64,000 nt of DNA from Streptomyces coelicoflavus (GCF_003112555.1 NZ_BEWB01000019.1:107012-171011), one strand, 5' to 3'. Numbered from the stretch's first letter, positions 33,722-41,571 are shown. Notes: generated from the letters alone by a model not told the origin. Made by a program: numbers and translations.

Positions 33722-33869
33722 GCCGGGTGCGGGCCGGTGGGGGCCGTTCGCGCAGTTCCCCGCGCCCCTGGGTCGGTACGGTCCCGGCGCCTTGTGAGTG
33801 GGCGCTGGGGGCATGCCGTTGAGGGGCGCGGGGAACTGCGCGACCAGCCACAGACCACCCGCACCCGGC
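33722..33869. repeat. Long imperfect inverted repeat of the Streptomyces intergenic type
   Basis: Inner arms 33748-33769 and 33822-33843 are exact 22-bp complements containing CGCAGTTCCCCGCGCCCCT. Outer arms GCCGGGTGCGGG (33722-33733) and CCCGCACCCGGC (33858-33869) are also exact. From memory, the GGGGCGCGGGGAACTGCGCGA core is a very common intergenic element in Streptomyces genomes. It lies between mqnE and the UdgX gene and could end transcription or protect RNA ends. Confidence 0.75.
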
Positions 33870-33905
33870 ACGGGTCCGCAGGACGACGGCGGGTACCCGC
33901 ACCCC

Positions 33906-34547
33906 ATGGCCGGTCCCGAGGACGCATACACTGCCGAACCCTTCGTTCCACGGCGCGGCGGCCTCCCCGCCCTGCGCGAGGCCGCAGCCGAATGCCGGGG
34001 CTGCCCCCTGCACCGGGCCGCCACCCAGACCGTCTTCGGCGCCGGCAAGGCCTCCGCCCGGGTCATGCTCGTCGGCGAGCAGCCCGGCGACCAGGAGGAC
34101 CGCCAGGGCAAACCCTTCGTCGGCCCCGCCGGCAAACTCCTCGACCGGGCGCTGACGGACGCCGGCATCGACCCGGCGGACGCCTACGTCACCAACGCCG
34201 TCAAGCACTTCAAGTTCACGCGCGCCGAACCCGGCAAGCGCCGTATCCACAAGGCGCCCACCCTGCGTGAGACGACCGCCTGCGGTCCCTGGCTGGCGGC
34301 CGAGCTGGACCGGGTGGAGCCCGAGCTGATCGTGGTGCTTGGCGCCACGGCGGGCAAGGCGCTGCTCGGCCCGTCGTTCCGGGTCACGCAGGTGCGCGGC
34401 ACCGTGCTGGAGGAGGAGATCCACGGGCGCCCGGAGCGGCTCGTCCCCACCGTGCACCCCTCGGCGGTGCTGCGGGCCGACGACCGGGACGGGGCCTACC
34501 GGGGACTGGTGGCGGACCTGAAAGTCGCTGCGGAGACACTCACGTAA
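33906..34547 (+). CDS. udgX: UdgX-type uracil-DNA glycosylase
   Basis: A 213-residue uracil-DNA glycosylase from ATG 33906. Motif A is GEQPGDQEDRQGKPFVGPAG, the UdgX variant of the family 4 signature; the KRRIHK loop (about residues 110-115) is the hallmark of UdgX, whose His forms a covalent bond to the deoxyribose after uracil removal in the mycobacterial enzyme. Motif B is VHPSAVLR. Cys residues ECRGC and TTACGPW fit an iron-sulfur cluster, though the fourth ligand is not obvious. It would mark or sequester uracil sites in DNA. Earlier in-frame starts exist within the repeat element but are unlikely. Confidence 0.9.
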   Translation: MAGPEDAYTAEPFVPRRGGLPALREAAAECRGCPLHRAATQTVFGAGKASARVMLVGEQPGDQEDRQGKPFVGPAGKLLDRALTDAGIDPADAYVTNAVKHFKFTRAEPGKRRIHKAPTLRETTACGPWLAAELDRVEPELIVVLGATAGKALLGPSFRVTQVRGTVLEEEIHGRPERLVPTVHPSAVLRADDRDGAYRGLVADLKVAAETLT

Positions 34548-34563
34548 TAGTTACCATGGCTCG

Positions 34564-35088
34564 GTGTCCCTTACCTTCACTTTCGATCCGGCCGTCACCC
34601 CCGACCTCCGCGACGGCGTCCTCGACCTGTGGACCGACGTCTCCAACGCCGGCGGCTCCGTGGGCTTCGTGCCGCCGGTGACCCGCGAGGACATCCGCCC
34701 CGAGCTGGTCAAGCACCTGGCGTGCATGGCCGAGGGGCGAACCCGGCTGCTGGTCGGCCACGACGAGCAGGGGCGGGTGGCCGCCACCGCGTTCCTCGCC
34801 CTCAACACGCACCGGCTGATGCGGCACTGGCTGTGGCTCTACACGGTCATGGTCCACCCGCGACACCAGGGCCGGGGCTACGGCCGTGACCTGATGGCCG
34901 CCGCCGCGGACGCCGCCCGCACCTGCGACGGCATCGAGGCGATCCGGCTCACCTGCCGCGGCGGGCTCGGCCTGGAGCGGTTCTACGAGTCCTGCGGCTA
35001 CAAGGAGGTCGGGCGGGTCCCCGGCGCGATCCGGGTCGCCCCCGGCGACGACCGGGACGACGTCTTCCTGCTGCTGCCCCTGGGCTGA
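34564..35088 (+). CDS. GNAT-family N-acetyltransferase
   Basis: A 174-residue acetyltransferase. The acetyl-CoA motif is VHPRHQGRGYGRDLM (about 98-112; Q-x2-G-x-G type) after the strand LWLYTVM, with a C-terminal GLERFYESCGYKEVG as in many GNAT proteins. GTG 34564 has no clear ribosome-binding site but lies 6 nt after TACCAT (34552-34557), which fits leaderless transcription. Substrate unknown. It follows the UdgX gene by 16 nt. Confidence 0.88.
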   Translation: MSLTFTFDPAVTPDLRDGVLDLWTDVSNAGGSVGFVPPVTREDIRPELVKHLACMAEGRTRLLVGHDEQGRVAATAFLALNTHRLMRHWLWLYTVMVHPRHQGRGYGRDLMAAAADAARTCDGIEAIRLTCRGGLGLERFYESCGYKEVGRVPGAIRVAPGDDRDDVFLLLPLG

Positions 35089-35188
35089 CCCCCGGCCGGT
35101 GCCCGGCCGACCCCCCTGCAAGACCGGCGGTCCGGCATGTTTCACTGGACAGTGCCTCTTTGTGCCAGAAACGGAAGAGTGGATTGAG

Positions 35189-35488
35189 ATGCTCCGCTAC
35201 ACACTGATGCGCCTCGGGATCTTCGTGGGCTGCCTCGTGGCCGTCTGGGGGCTCGTCTACGCCGGAGTGTTCCCGCGCGGCCTCGGCGACTCCAACGGTA
35301 TGTGGATCCTCCTGCTCTCCCTGCTGATCTCCGCCCCCATCAGCTACGTCGCACTGCGCAAGGAGCGGGACCGGGCCTCGGAGCAGGTCGCGGGCCGCGT
35401 CACCCGCATGAAGGCCAACCTGGAGGCCAACCGCGGCCAGGAGGACACCGCCGACGACACGGCACGGGCGCAGGGCCAGGCCTCGTAA
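35189..35488 (+). CDS. DUF4229-type small membrane protein
   Basis: A 99-residue protein from ATG 35189. Two helices (about 5-25 and 35-52) are separated by the short loop GVFPRGLGDSNGMW; after ISYVALRKERDRAS comes a soluble, charged helical tail. The pattern matches the DUF4229 family of actinobacterial membrane proteins, of unknown function. In-frame codons upstream (from 35099) are not gene-like. Followed by a hairpin terminator. Confidence 0.82.
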   Translation: MLRYTLMRLGIFVGCLVAVWGLVYAGVFPRGLGDSNGMWILLLSLLISAPISYVALRKERDRASEQVAGRVTRMKANLEANRGQEDTADDTARAQGQAS

Positions 35489-35508
35489 CGTCCGTCACGC
35501 ACCCGCCC

Positions 35509-35541
35509 GCCCCGGCTTCCGAAATCACCGGAAACCGGGGC
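35509..35541 (+). terminator. Hairpin terminator after the small membrane protein gene
   Basis: Arms GCCCCGGCTTCCG (35509-35521) and CGGAAACCGGGGC (35529-35541) pair over 13 positions with one mismatch and a 7-nt loop, followed by ACTTTGCGTTG. It separates this gene from the leader peptide transcript. Confidence 0.7.
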
Positions 35542-35591
35542 ACTTTGCGTTGTGCGGGCAGAAGCGCGCTCCCACCTCTCAAAGTATGGCT

Positions 35592-35621
35592 TTGAGTGTC
35601 CCAAAGTGCGGGTGTTAAAGT
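35592..35621 (+). promoter_or_regulatory. Promoter for the leader peptide and transporter
   Basis: TTGAGT (35592-35597) and TAAAGT (35616-35621) are spaced by 18 bp, a good match to the vegetative consensus. The predicted start of transcription falls at or next to the leader peptide ATG (35629), so that peptide would be made from a leaderless message. Confidence 0.6.
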
Positions 35622-35628
35622 CGTGTGC

Positions 35629-35730
35629 ATGAAGCAAGCAGCCGCGCCCACCACACCACAGCGCCTCGCGCTCGTGGCGCGCCTGCACGTGGACCTCTGT
35701 CGGAACGCGTCCGCGAACTGTCGCCCCTGA
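35629..35730 (+). CDS. Cys-containing leader peptide (33 aa), probable attenuator
   Basis: A 33-residue open frame, ATG 35629 to TGA 35728-35730, ending RLHVDLCRNASANCRP. This agrees with the short putative leader peptides (pattern HVDL-x-R-x2-S-x2-CR) that, from memory, precede sulfur and cysteine genes in actinomycetes. It has two Cys codons near the end (both TGT), where ribosome stalling at low cysteinyl-tRNA could act. It lies 74 nt before the transporter start, behind its own promoter. It is too short and hydrophilic to be an enzyme or membrane protein. The role as cysteine attenuator is inferred. Confidence 0.7.
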   Translation: MKQAAAPTTPQRLALVARLHVDLCRNASANCRP

Positions 35731-35803
35731 CGTTCCCCCCTCATCCAGTCGTTCCCACGTCAGCTCAGCGCATCCCATCCCGCGTCCCGTCCCCCTACGG
35801 AGC

Positions 35804-37126
35804 ATGTCCGTGTCTTCACCCTCTTCCTTTGCGAAGTACTTCAAGGTGCCCTTCTGGGCCCAGATACTCGCCGGTCTCGTCCTCGGCGTCCTGCTGGGCT
35901 GGCTGGCCCGCAGCCAGGACATATCCTGGCTGGTCACCACCCTGGAGAAGGTCGGTGACACCTTCATCGGCCTGCTGAAGCTGGCCGTCGCACCGCTGGT
36001 CTTCTTCGCGATCCTCGTCTCGATCACCAACCTGCGGAAGGTGAACAACGCGGCCCGCCTGGCGTCCCGCACCCTTCTCTGGTTCATGATCACGTCGCTG
36101 ATCGCGGTGGCCATCGGCCTCGTCATCGGCCTGGTCACCAACCCCGGCTCCGGCACCGGCCTCACCCCGGCCGACGGCTCCCGGCCCGAGCACACCGGCT
36201 CCTGGATCGACTTCCTGACCGGCATCGTGCCCACCGACGTCATCACGCCGTTCACCGAGCTGAACGTCCTCCAGATCGTCTTCATGGCCGCCGTCGCCGG
36301 CATCGCCGCCCTCCAGCTCGGCGAGAAGGCCCAGCCGATCCTCAACCTGAGCGAGTCCGTCCTCGAACTCCTCCAGAAGGCCCTGTGGTGGGTCATCCGC
36401 CTCGCCCCGCTCGGCACCGTCGGCCTCATCGGCAAGGCCATCGCCACCTACGGCTGGGACCTCATCGGCAAGTACGCCACCTTCACCGCCGACATCTACG
36501 TCGGCTGCGCCATCGTGATGTTCGTGGTCTACCCGACGCTGCTCGCCACCGTCGCCAAGGCCAGCCCGCTCCAGTTCTTCAAGGGCGCCTGGCCCGCCAT
36601 CCAGCTGGCCTTCGTCTCCCGCTCCTCCGTGGGCACCATGCCGCTGACCCAGAAGGTCACCGAGCGCCTCGGCGTCCCGAAGGAGTACGCGTCCTTCGCC
36701 GTGCCGTTCGGCGCGACCACCAAGATGGACGGCTGCGCCGCGGTCTACCCGGCGATCGCCGCGATCTTCGTCGCGCAGATCTTCGGCATCGACCTCGGTG
36801 TCGGCGACTACCTGCTGATCGCCTTCGTCTCGGTGGTGGGCTCCGCCGCCACGGCCGGCCTCACCGGCGCCACGGTCATGCTCACCCTGACCCTCTCCAC
36901 CCTGGGCCTGCCCATGGAGGGCGTCGGCCTCCTGCTGGCCATCGACCCGATCCTGGACATGATGCGCACGGCGACCAACGTGGCCGGCCAGGCGCTCGTC
37001 CCGGTGATCGTCTCGGCCCGTGAGGGCCTGCTCGACCGCAAGGCGTACGACGAGGCGCACGCCTCGCCGATCGACGAGCCCGAGCGGGAGAAGCGGGACG
37101 CGGAGCCGGTTCCGGTCGCCGCCTGA
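35804..37126 (+). CDS. DAACS-family cation symporter, possibly for cystine
   Basis: A 440-residue dicarboxylate/amino acid:cation symporter with eight helices and two re-entrant loops. Signatures: the loop SRSSVGTMPLT (about 269-279) in place of the usual Ser-rich hairpin, TKMDGCAAVYPAIAAIFVAQ (family N-M-D-G motif) and LLAIDPILDMMRTATNVAGQ, where a substrate-binding Asp and Asn are expected. The family carries glutamate, C4-dicarboxylates or cystine. The Cys-containing leader peptide upstream favours cystine. ATG 35804 has its GGAG only 1 nt away, whereas GTG 35810 has it at 7 nt, so the true start may be six bases later. Confidence 0.9.
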   Translation: MSVSSPSSFAKYFKVPFWAQILAGLVLGVLLGWLARSQDISWLVTTLEKVGDTFIGLLKLAVAPLVFFAILVSITNLRKVNNAARLASRTLLWFMITSLIAVAIGLVIGLVTNPGSGTGLTPADGSRPEHTGSWIDFLTGIVPTDVITPFTELNVLQIVFMAAVAGIAALQLGEKAQPILNLSESVLELLQKALWWVIRLAPLGTVGLIGKAIATYGWDLIGKYATFTADIYVGCAIVMFVVYPTLLATVAKASPLQFFKGAWPAIQLAFVSRSSVGTMPLTQKVTERLGVPKEYASFAVPFGATTKMDGCAAVYPAIAAIFVAQIFGIDLGVGDYLLIAFVSVVGSAATAGLTGATVMLTLTLSTLGLPMEGVGLLLAIDPILDMMRTATNVAGQALVPVIVSAREGLLDRKAYDEAHASPIDEPEREKRDAEPVPVAA

Positions 37127-37186
37127 CCGTCCTGTCCAGGGCGTTGCCGTCCTGGACACCACCACACGGACCGTACGCTGATTCGC

Positions 37187-37957
37187 ATGGGTGCAGGGAA
37201 GACCAAGCGGATGCCGCGTGCGGTCCGTGAGCAGCAGATGCTGGACGCCGCCGTGAGCGTCTTCGGCAGGCGCGGGTACATGGCGGCGTCGATGGACGAG
37301 ATCGCCGAACTGGCGGGCGTGTCCAAGCCGCTGGTGTACCTGTACCTGAACTCGAAGGACGACCTCTTCAGCGCCTGTGTCGGCCGCGAGGCCCGCGCCC
37401 TCACCGAGGCGGTGCGGGCCGGCGTGCGTCCGGGGCTGCCCGCCGACGGGCAACTCTGGTCGGGGCTGCGGGCCTTCTTCAGCCACACCGCGCGGCACCC
37501 GGACGCCTGGCGGGTGCTGCACCTGCACGCCCGTACGCACGGCGAGCGGTTCGCCGCCGAGGTCGCGGCGATGCGCGAGGAGATCGTCGCGTTCGTGACG
37601 CAGCTGATCGCCGCCGCCGCGCGCGACGCGCACCGGGATCCGCACCTGGCCGAGGGCGAGGTCGCCGGGCTGGCCGAGGCGCTGGTCGGTGCCGCAGAGT
37701 CGCTCGCCGACTGGGCGGGCGCCACCGAGGGGGTCACCGCCAAGCAGGCGGCGGCGACCCTGATGAACTTCGCCTGGGCCGGCCTGGGCGACCTGATGGC
37801 GGGGCGCCCGTGGTCCGCGCCGGAGGAGTCCGGAGCGGAGGAGTCCGGAGCGGAGGAGTCCGGACCGGAGGAGTCCGGACTGGAGTCGGATCCCGACCCG
37901 GTGGCGGATCCAGACCCGGAGGCGGATTCCGCGCCGGTGGCTCAGGCCGCGGGGTAG
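37187..37957 (+). CDS. TetR-family transcriptional regulator with repetitive acidic tail
   Basis: A 256-residue regulator. Helix-turn-helix: MDEIAELAGVSKPLVYLYLN (about 34-53), preceded by QMLDAAVSVFGRRGYMAAS. The C-terminal tail (from about 208) is a run of EESGx repeats and acidic Asp/Pro residues, encoded by four 15-bp repeats. ATG 37187 lies 7 nt after TACGCT (37174-37179), a leaderless layout. It converges on, and overlaps by 16 nt, the MaoC-like gene. As the first gene of a fatty-acyl block it is the best candidate for the factor that binds the TTACC/GGTAA palindromes. Confidence 0.9.
   Translation: MGAGKTKRMPRAVREQQMLDAAVSVFGRRGYMAASMDEIAELAGVSKPLVYLYLNSKDDLFSACVGREARALTEAVRAGVRPGLPADGQLWSGLRAFFSHTARHPDAWRVLHLHARTHGERFAAEVAAMREEIVAFVTQLIAAAARDAHRDPHLAEGEVAGLAEALVGAAESLADWAGATEGVTAKQAAATLMNFAWAGLGDLMAGRPWSAPEESGAEESGAEESGPEESGLESDPDPVADPDPEADSAPVAQAAG
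37821..37880 (+). repeat. Four tandem 15-bp repeats in the TetR gene
   Basis: Four copies of CGGAGGAGTCCGGAG (the last two with a final C) encode EESGA, EESGA, EESGP and EESGL. The unit is a multiple of three, so copy change would alter only the tail length. Confidence 0.85.
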
Positions 37958-38844
37958 GGCCCGACCCCGCCGGACAGGTGCAGCCGTCCGTCGCGGGCGC
38001 CGCGCAGTTCGAACCGGCCGCCCGCGCCGCCCCCGCCGTCCGCGCCGTCCTCGGCCCCGTACGTCACCGTCCCCGGCAGCAGCACCGGTGACCGGAACTC
38101 CGCCCGCACCACGGCCGCGTCCGGCGTCCCGTGCTCGGCGAGGCACCGGGCCACGGTCCACATGCCGTGCGCGATGGCCCGCGGGAAGCCGAACAGGCGG
38201 GCGGTGAGCGGGTGCAGGTGGATCGGATTGCGGTCCCCGGAGGCCGCGCCGTAGCGGCGTCCGGTGTCGCCGGCGAGCCGCCACTCGGCGCGGACGGGGA
38301 GGGGCTCCCGGCGTTCCGGGGAGGGGTCTTCGGCGGGGGGCCGCGCGGTGGTGCGGTGCCGGGCCAGGTAGGTGCTGCGGGACTCCCACACGACGTCGGC
38401 GCCGGCCCGCAGTTCCGTGACCACCGACGCCTCGGTGCCGCGCCGGTGCGGGGCCAGGCCCTCGACGCGCACGGCGAGTTCGTACGCCCCGGTCGCGGGG
38501 ACGACGGTCCGCCGGGTGATGCCGATGGAGGTGTGGACGAGCCCGAGCAGGGGCAGCGGGAAGCCCCGGCCGCTCATCAGGCGCATGGCCAGCGGGAAGC
38601 CCAGCACGTGCGGGTACGTCACCGGGAGCGCGTCCGCGCCGGTCGGGAACCCGCACACCCGCTCGTACGCCGCGAGCCGCGCGAGGTCCACGCGCAGGCC
38701 GGGCAGGACCAGCCGGGTGCGGGGGAAGTCCGCGTCCGGGCGCGGGCGCTTCAGCGGCGACAGCAGCGCGCCGCGCGCGAGGAGCGGCGCGAGGGCGGGG
38801 ACGCCGGTCAGGGTGCTGGTCGTCGGGGTCGCGGTGGTCATCAC
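37942..38844 (-). CDS. MaoC-type (R)-hydroxyacyl dehydratase, HtdX-like
   Basis: About 300 residues, a double-hotdog protein whose C-terminal half carries the hydratase 2 motif YGAASGDRNPIHLHPLTARLFG with the catalytic Asp and His (about 201-222) and then RAIAHGMW. It should act on (R)-3-hydroxyacyl thioesters. The start GTG 38844 overlaps the fabG4-like stop by 4 nt (an ATG at 38841 is also possible). In Mycobacterium tuberculosis, htdX, fabG4 and divergent fadA2 have the same layout. The 3' end overlaps the convergent TetR gene. Confidence 0.85.
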   Translation of the reverse strand: MMTTATPTTSTLTGVPALAPLLARGALLSPLKRPRPDADFPRTRLVLPGLRVDLARLAAYERVCGFPTGADALPVTYPHVLGFPLAMRLMSGRGFPLPLLGLVHTSIGITRRTVVPATGAYELAVRVEGLAPHRRGTEASVVTELRAGADVVWESRSTYLARHRTTARPPAEDPSPERREPLPVRAEWRLAGDTGRRYGAASGDRNPIHLHPLTARLFGFPRAIAHGMWTVARCLAEHGTPDAAVVRAEFRSPVLLPGTVTYGAEDGADGGGGAGGRFELRGARDGRLHLSGGVGPYPAA

Positions 38845-40133
38845 GCCCCCAGCAGGCTCTGGCCGCAGACCCGTACGACCTGGCCGTTGACCGCGCCGGA
38901 GGCCGGGTGGGCGAGCCAGGCGGTCGTCTCGGCGACGTCGGCGGGCAGGCCGCCCTGGGCGAGGGAGTTCATGCGGCGGCCGGCCTCCCGGATGAAGAGC
39001 GGGACCGCCGCCGTCATCTTCGTCTCGATGAAACCGGGCGCCACCGCGTTCACCGTGACCCCGTGCCCGGCGAGCGCGCTCGGCGCCAGCGAGCGGACCA
39101 GGCCGACGATGCCCGCCTTGCTCGCGCCGTAGTTGGTCTGGCCCGCGTTGCCCGCGAGCCCGGCGATGGAGGCCGTCGCCACGATCCGGCCGCCCCGGTT
39201 GACCGCGCCCGCCGCGAGCAGCGCGTCCGTGGTGCGCAGGACGCTCGCGAGGTTGACGTCGAGGACGGAACTCCAGCGGTCGGCGGGCATGTTGACCAGC
39301 CGCCGGTCACGGGTGATGCCCGCGTTGTGGACGAGGACGTCGAGCCCGCCGGGCAGTGCGGCGGCGATGCGCTCGCCGGCGTCCGCCGCCGTGATGTCGA
39401 GCGCGAGGGCGGTGCCGCCCAGGCGTTCGGCGGCCCGGCGTGCCGCGTCCTCGGCCTGCGGCACGTCGAGGACGACGACGTGGGCGCCCTGCCCGGCCAG
39501 CGTCTCGGCGACCGCGGCGCCGATGCCCCGTGCGGCGCCGGTGACCAGGGCGGTGCGCCCGGCGAGCGGCAGCGCCCAGTCGTCGGGGTCGGCGCCCGCG
39601 GCCTCGGCCCCGACCTCGATCACCTGGCCGCTGACGTACGCGGAGGCGGGGGAGAGGAGGAAGCGGAGGGTGGACTCGGCGGGCGCCGCGTCGGTGAGCC
39701 GTACGAGGTTGACGGTCCTGCCCCGGCCGATCTCCTTGCCGAGCGAACGCGTGAAGCCCTCCAGCGCCTGCTGCACGGCGGCCTGGTGGTGGTCGCCCGC
39801 GTCGATCGGGGCGCCGAGCACGACCACGCGGCCGCTCGCGGCGACGGACCGTACGACGGGGTGCAGGGCGGCGTGCACCTCGGCGAGCGAGTCGATGTCC
39901 CGTACGCCGGTGGCGTCGAGGACGACGGCGGCGGGGCGGCCGTCCTCGTCCCGGGGAAGGCCCGTGCGGGCCAGGACGGCTGCGGGGTCGAGGTCCGACT
40001 TGCCGGCCGTGAGGTGCAGCAGGCCGCCGTCGAGCGCGTCCCGCCGCAGCTCGGCCGGTTGCGGCAGGCCCAGCCTGCGGGTGAGGAACCGGCCGGGTGC
40101 GGTGCCGGTGAAGCTGAGATAGCGGTCGGCCAT
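38841..40133 (-). CDS. High-molecular-weight 3-oxoacyl reductase (FabG4-like)
   Basis: A 430-residue double-domain short-chain dehydrogenase. The N-terminal half (about 1-190) is a degenerate Rossmann domain without a TGxxxGIG motif. The C-terminal half is a full SDR: LVTGAARGIGAAVAE (about 213-227), HNAGITRD, catalytic Ser in IVATASIAGLAG and YGASKAG with Tyr and Lys. This length and layout match mycobacterial FabG4. It should reduce 3-oxoacyl-CoA or -ACP together with the MaoC-type partner it overlaps. The divergent thiolase gene shares its promoter region. Confidence 0.9.
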   Translation of the reverse strand: MADRYLSFTGTAPGRFLTRRLGLPQPAELRRDALDGGLLHLTAGKSDLDPAAVLARTGLPRDEDGRPAAVVLDATGVRDIDSLAEVHAALHPVVRSVAASGRVVVLGAPIDAGDHHQAAVQQALEGFTRSLGKEIGRGRTVNLVRLTDAAPAESTLRFLLSPASAYVSGQVIEVGAEAAGADPDDWALPLAGRTALVTGAARGIGAAVAETLAGQGAHVVVLDVPQAEDAARRAAERLGGTALALDITAADAGERIAAALPGGLDVLVHNAGITRDRRLVNMPADRWSSVLDVNLASVLRTTDALLAAGAVNRGGRIVATASIAGLAGNAGQTNYGASKAGIVGLVRSLAPSALAGHGVTVNAVAPGFIETKMTAAVPLFIREAGRRMNSLAQGGLPADVAETTAWLAHPASGAVNGQVVRVCGQSLLGA

Positions 40134-40210
40134 GTCTGTCTCCCAGGCGGCTGCGACGTGGTCCAGAGGCCGGCTGCGGTGCCCACCGGGTCCACCGTGC
40201 CCACAACTGC

Positions 40211-40240
40211 TTACTCTGGAGTAAGGTTACCGGAGGTAAG
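40211..40240. promoter_or_regulatory. Two adjacent palindromes in the divergent fabG4/fadA promoter region
   Basis: CTTACTC-TG-GAGTAAG (40211-40226) has perfect 7-bp arms, and TTACC-GGA-GGTAA (40228-40240) has perfect 5-bp arms, packed side by side between the divergent reductase and thiolase genes. A related site follows the thiolase gene. This is the shape of a TetR-type operator. Confidence 0.65.
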
Positions 40241-40269
40241 CCTATGTCACGGGTGAGGAGCAGGTCGAG

Positions 40270-41556
40270 ATGAGCCCTCTGGCAGCGCAGCCCGCACGCC
40301 GCGTCGCGGTCCTCGGCGGCGCGCGCGTCCCCTTCGCCCGCTCCGACGGGCCGTACGCCACGGCCTCCAACCAGGAGATGCTCACCGCGGCCCTCGACGC
40401 CCTGGTCGAGCGGCACGGGCTCCAGGAGCCGGGCGCGGTGGGCGAGTTCGTGGCCGGCGCGGTCCTCAAGCACAGCCGCGACTTCAACCTCGCCCGCGAG
40501 ACGGTCCTCGGTTCGGCACTCGACCCGCGCACCCCCGCCTACGACATCCAGCAGGCCTGCGGCACCGGACTCCAGGCCGTCGTCGCCGCCGCCAACAAGA
40601 TCGCGCTCGGCCAGACCGAGTCGGCGATCGCGGGCGGCGCCGACACCGCGAGCGACGCCCCGCTCGGCGTCAACGACCGCCTGCGCCGCATCCTGCTCGA
40701 GGCCCGCCGGGCGAAGAGCCTGAGCGGACGGGCGAAGGCCCTGGCCAGGATCCGCCCGGGGCACCTGGTCCCCGACATCCCCCGCAACGCGGAGCCGCGC
40801 ACCGGGCTGTCGATGGGCGAGCACGCCGCGGTCACCGCACGCCGGTGGGGCGTCACCCGGGAGGAACAGGACGCGCTGGCCGCCGCCAGCCACCAGCGGC
40901 TGGCGGCGGCGTACGAACGCGGCCTCTTCCGCGACCTGGTGGTCCCCTTCCGGGGCCTGGCCCGCGACCAGAACCTGCGCCCCGGCTCGACGGTGGAGAA
41001 ACTGGCCGCGCTCAAGCCCGTGTTCGGCCTCGACGCCCCCGGCCCCACCATGACGGCGGGCAACTCCACGCCCCTGACGGACGGCGCCGCGACGGTGCTG
41101 CTGGCGAGCGAGGAGTGGGCCGAGGCCCGGGGCGTCGAGCCCCTCGCCTACCTCACGGCGTACGAGACGGCGGCCGTGGACTTCGTCGGCGGGGACGCGG
41201 CGGGCGGCGAGGACGGGCTGCTGATGGCCCCGGCGTACGCGGTCCCGCGGATGCTGGAGCGGGCGGGGCTCGGGACCGGGGACTTCGACCTCGTCGAGAT
41301 CCACGAGGCGTTCGCCTCCCAGGTGCTGGCCACGCTGGCCGCCTGGGAGAAGCGGGGCCTGGACCCGGTGGACCGGACCCGCCTGAACGTGGCGGGCTCC
41401 TCCCTCGCCACCGGCCACCCCTTCGCCGCCACCGGCGCCCGGATCGTGGCGACCCTGGCCACGCTGCTCGCCGAGCGCGAGGCGCCGGGGCGCGGCCTGA
41501 TCTCCGTCTGCGCGGCGGGCGGCCAGGGCGTGACCGCCATACTGGAACGAACGTGA
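40270..41556 (+). CDS. Thiolase (acetyl-CoA C-acyltransferase), FadA2-like
   Basis: A 428-residue thiolase. The nucleophilic Cys is in QQACGTGLQAVVAA (about 97-110), the catalytic His in ATGHPFAATGARI (about 381-393) and the second Cys in SVCAAGGQG (about 415). It should cleave or form 3-ketoacyl-CoA in fatty-acid breakdown. Divergent from the fabG4-like gene with shared palindromic operators; the conserved order with htdX and fabG4 of mycobacteria suggests one pathway step set. ATG 40270 follows AGGAGCAGGTCGAG. Confidence 0.92.
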   Translation: MSPLAAQPARRVAVLGGARVPFARSDGPYATASNQEMLTAALDALVERHGLQEPGAVGEFVAGAVLKHSRDFNLARETVLGSALDPRTPAYDIQQACGTGLQAVVAAANKIALGQTESAIAGGADTASDAPLGVNDRLRRILLEARRAKSLSGRAKALARIRPGHLVPDIPRNAEPRTGLSMGEHAAVTARRWGVTREEQDALAAASHQRLAAAYERGLFRDLVVPFRGLARDQNLRPGSTVEKLAALKPVFGLDAPGPTMTAGNSTPLTDGAATVLLASEEWAEARGVEPLAYLTAYETAAVDFVGGDAAGGEDGLLMAPAYAVPRMLERAGLGTGDFDLVEIHEAFASQVLATLAAWEKRGLDPVDRTRLNVAGSSLATGHPFAATGARIVATLATLLAEREAPGRGLISVCAAGGQGVTAILERT

Positions 41557-41557
41557 C

Positions 41558-41571
41558 TTACCCTCAGGTAA
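41558..41571. promoter_or_regulatory. TTACC-CTCA-GGTAA palindrome before the acyl-CoA ligase gene
   Basis: This 14-bp palindrome sits 1 nt after the thiolase stop and about 250 nt before the ligase start. It shares the TTACC/GGTAA half-sites of the operator pair at 40211-40240, so the ligase may belong to the same regulon. Confidence 0.5.
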
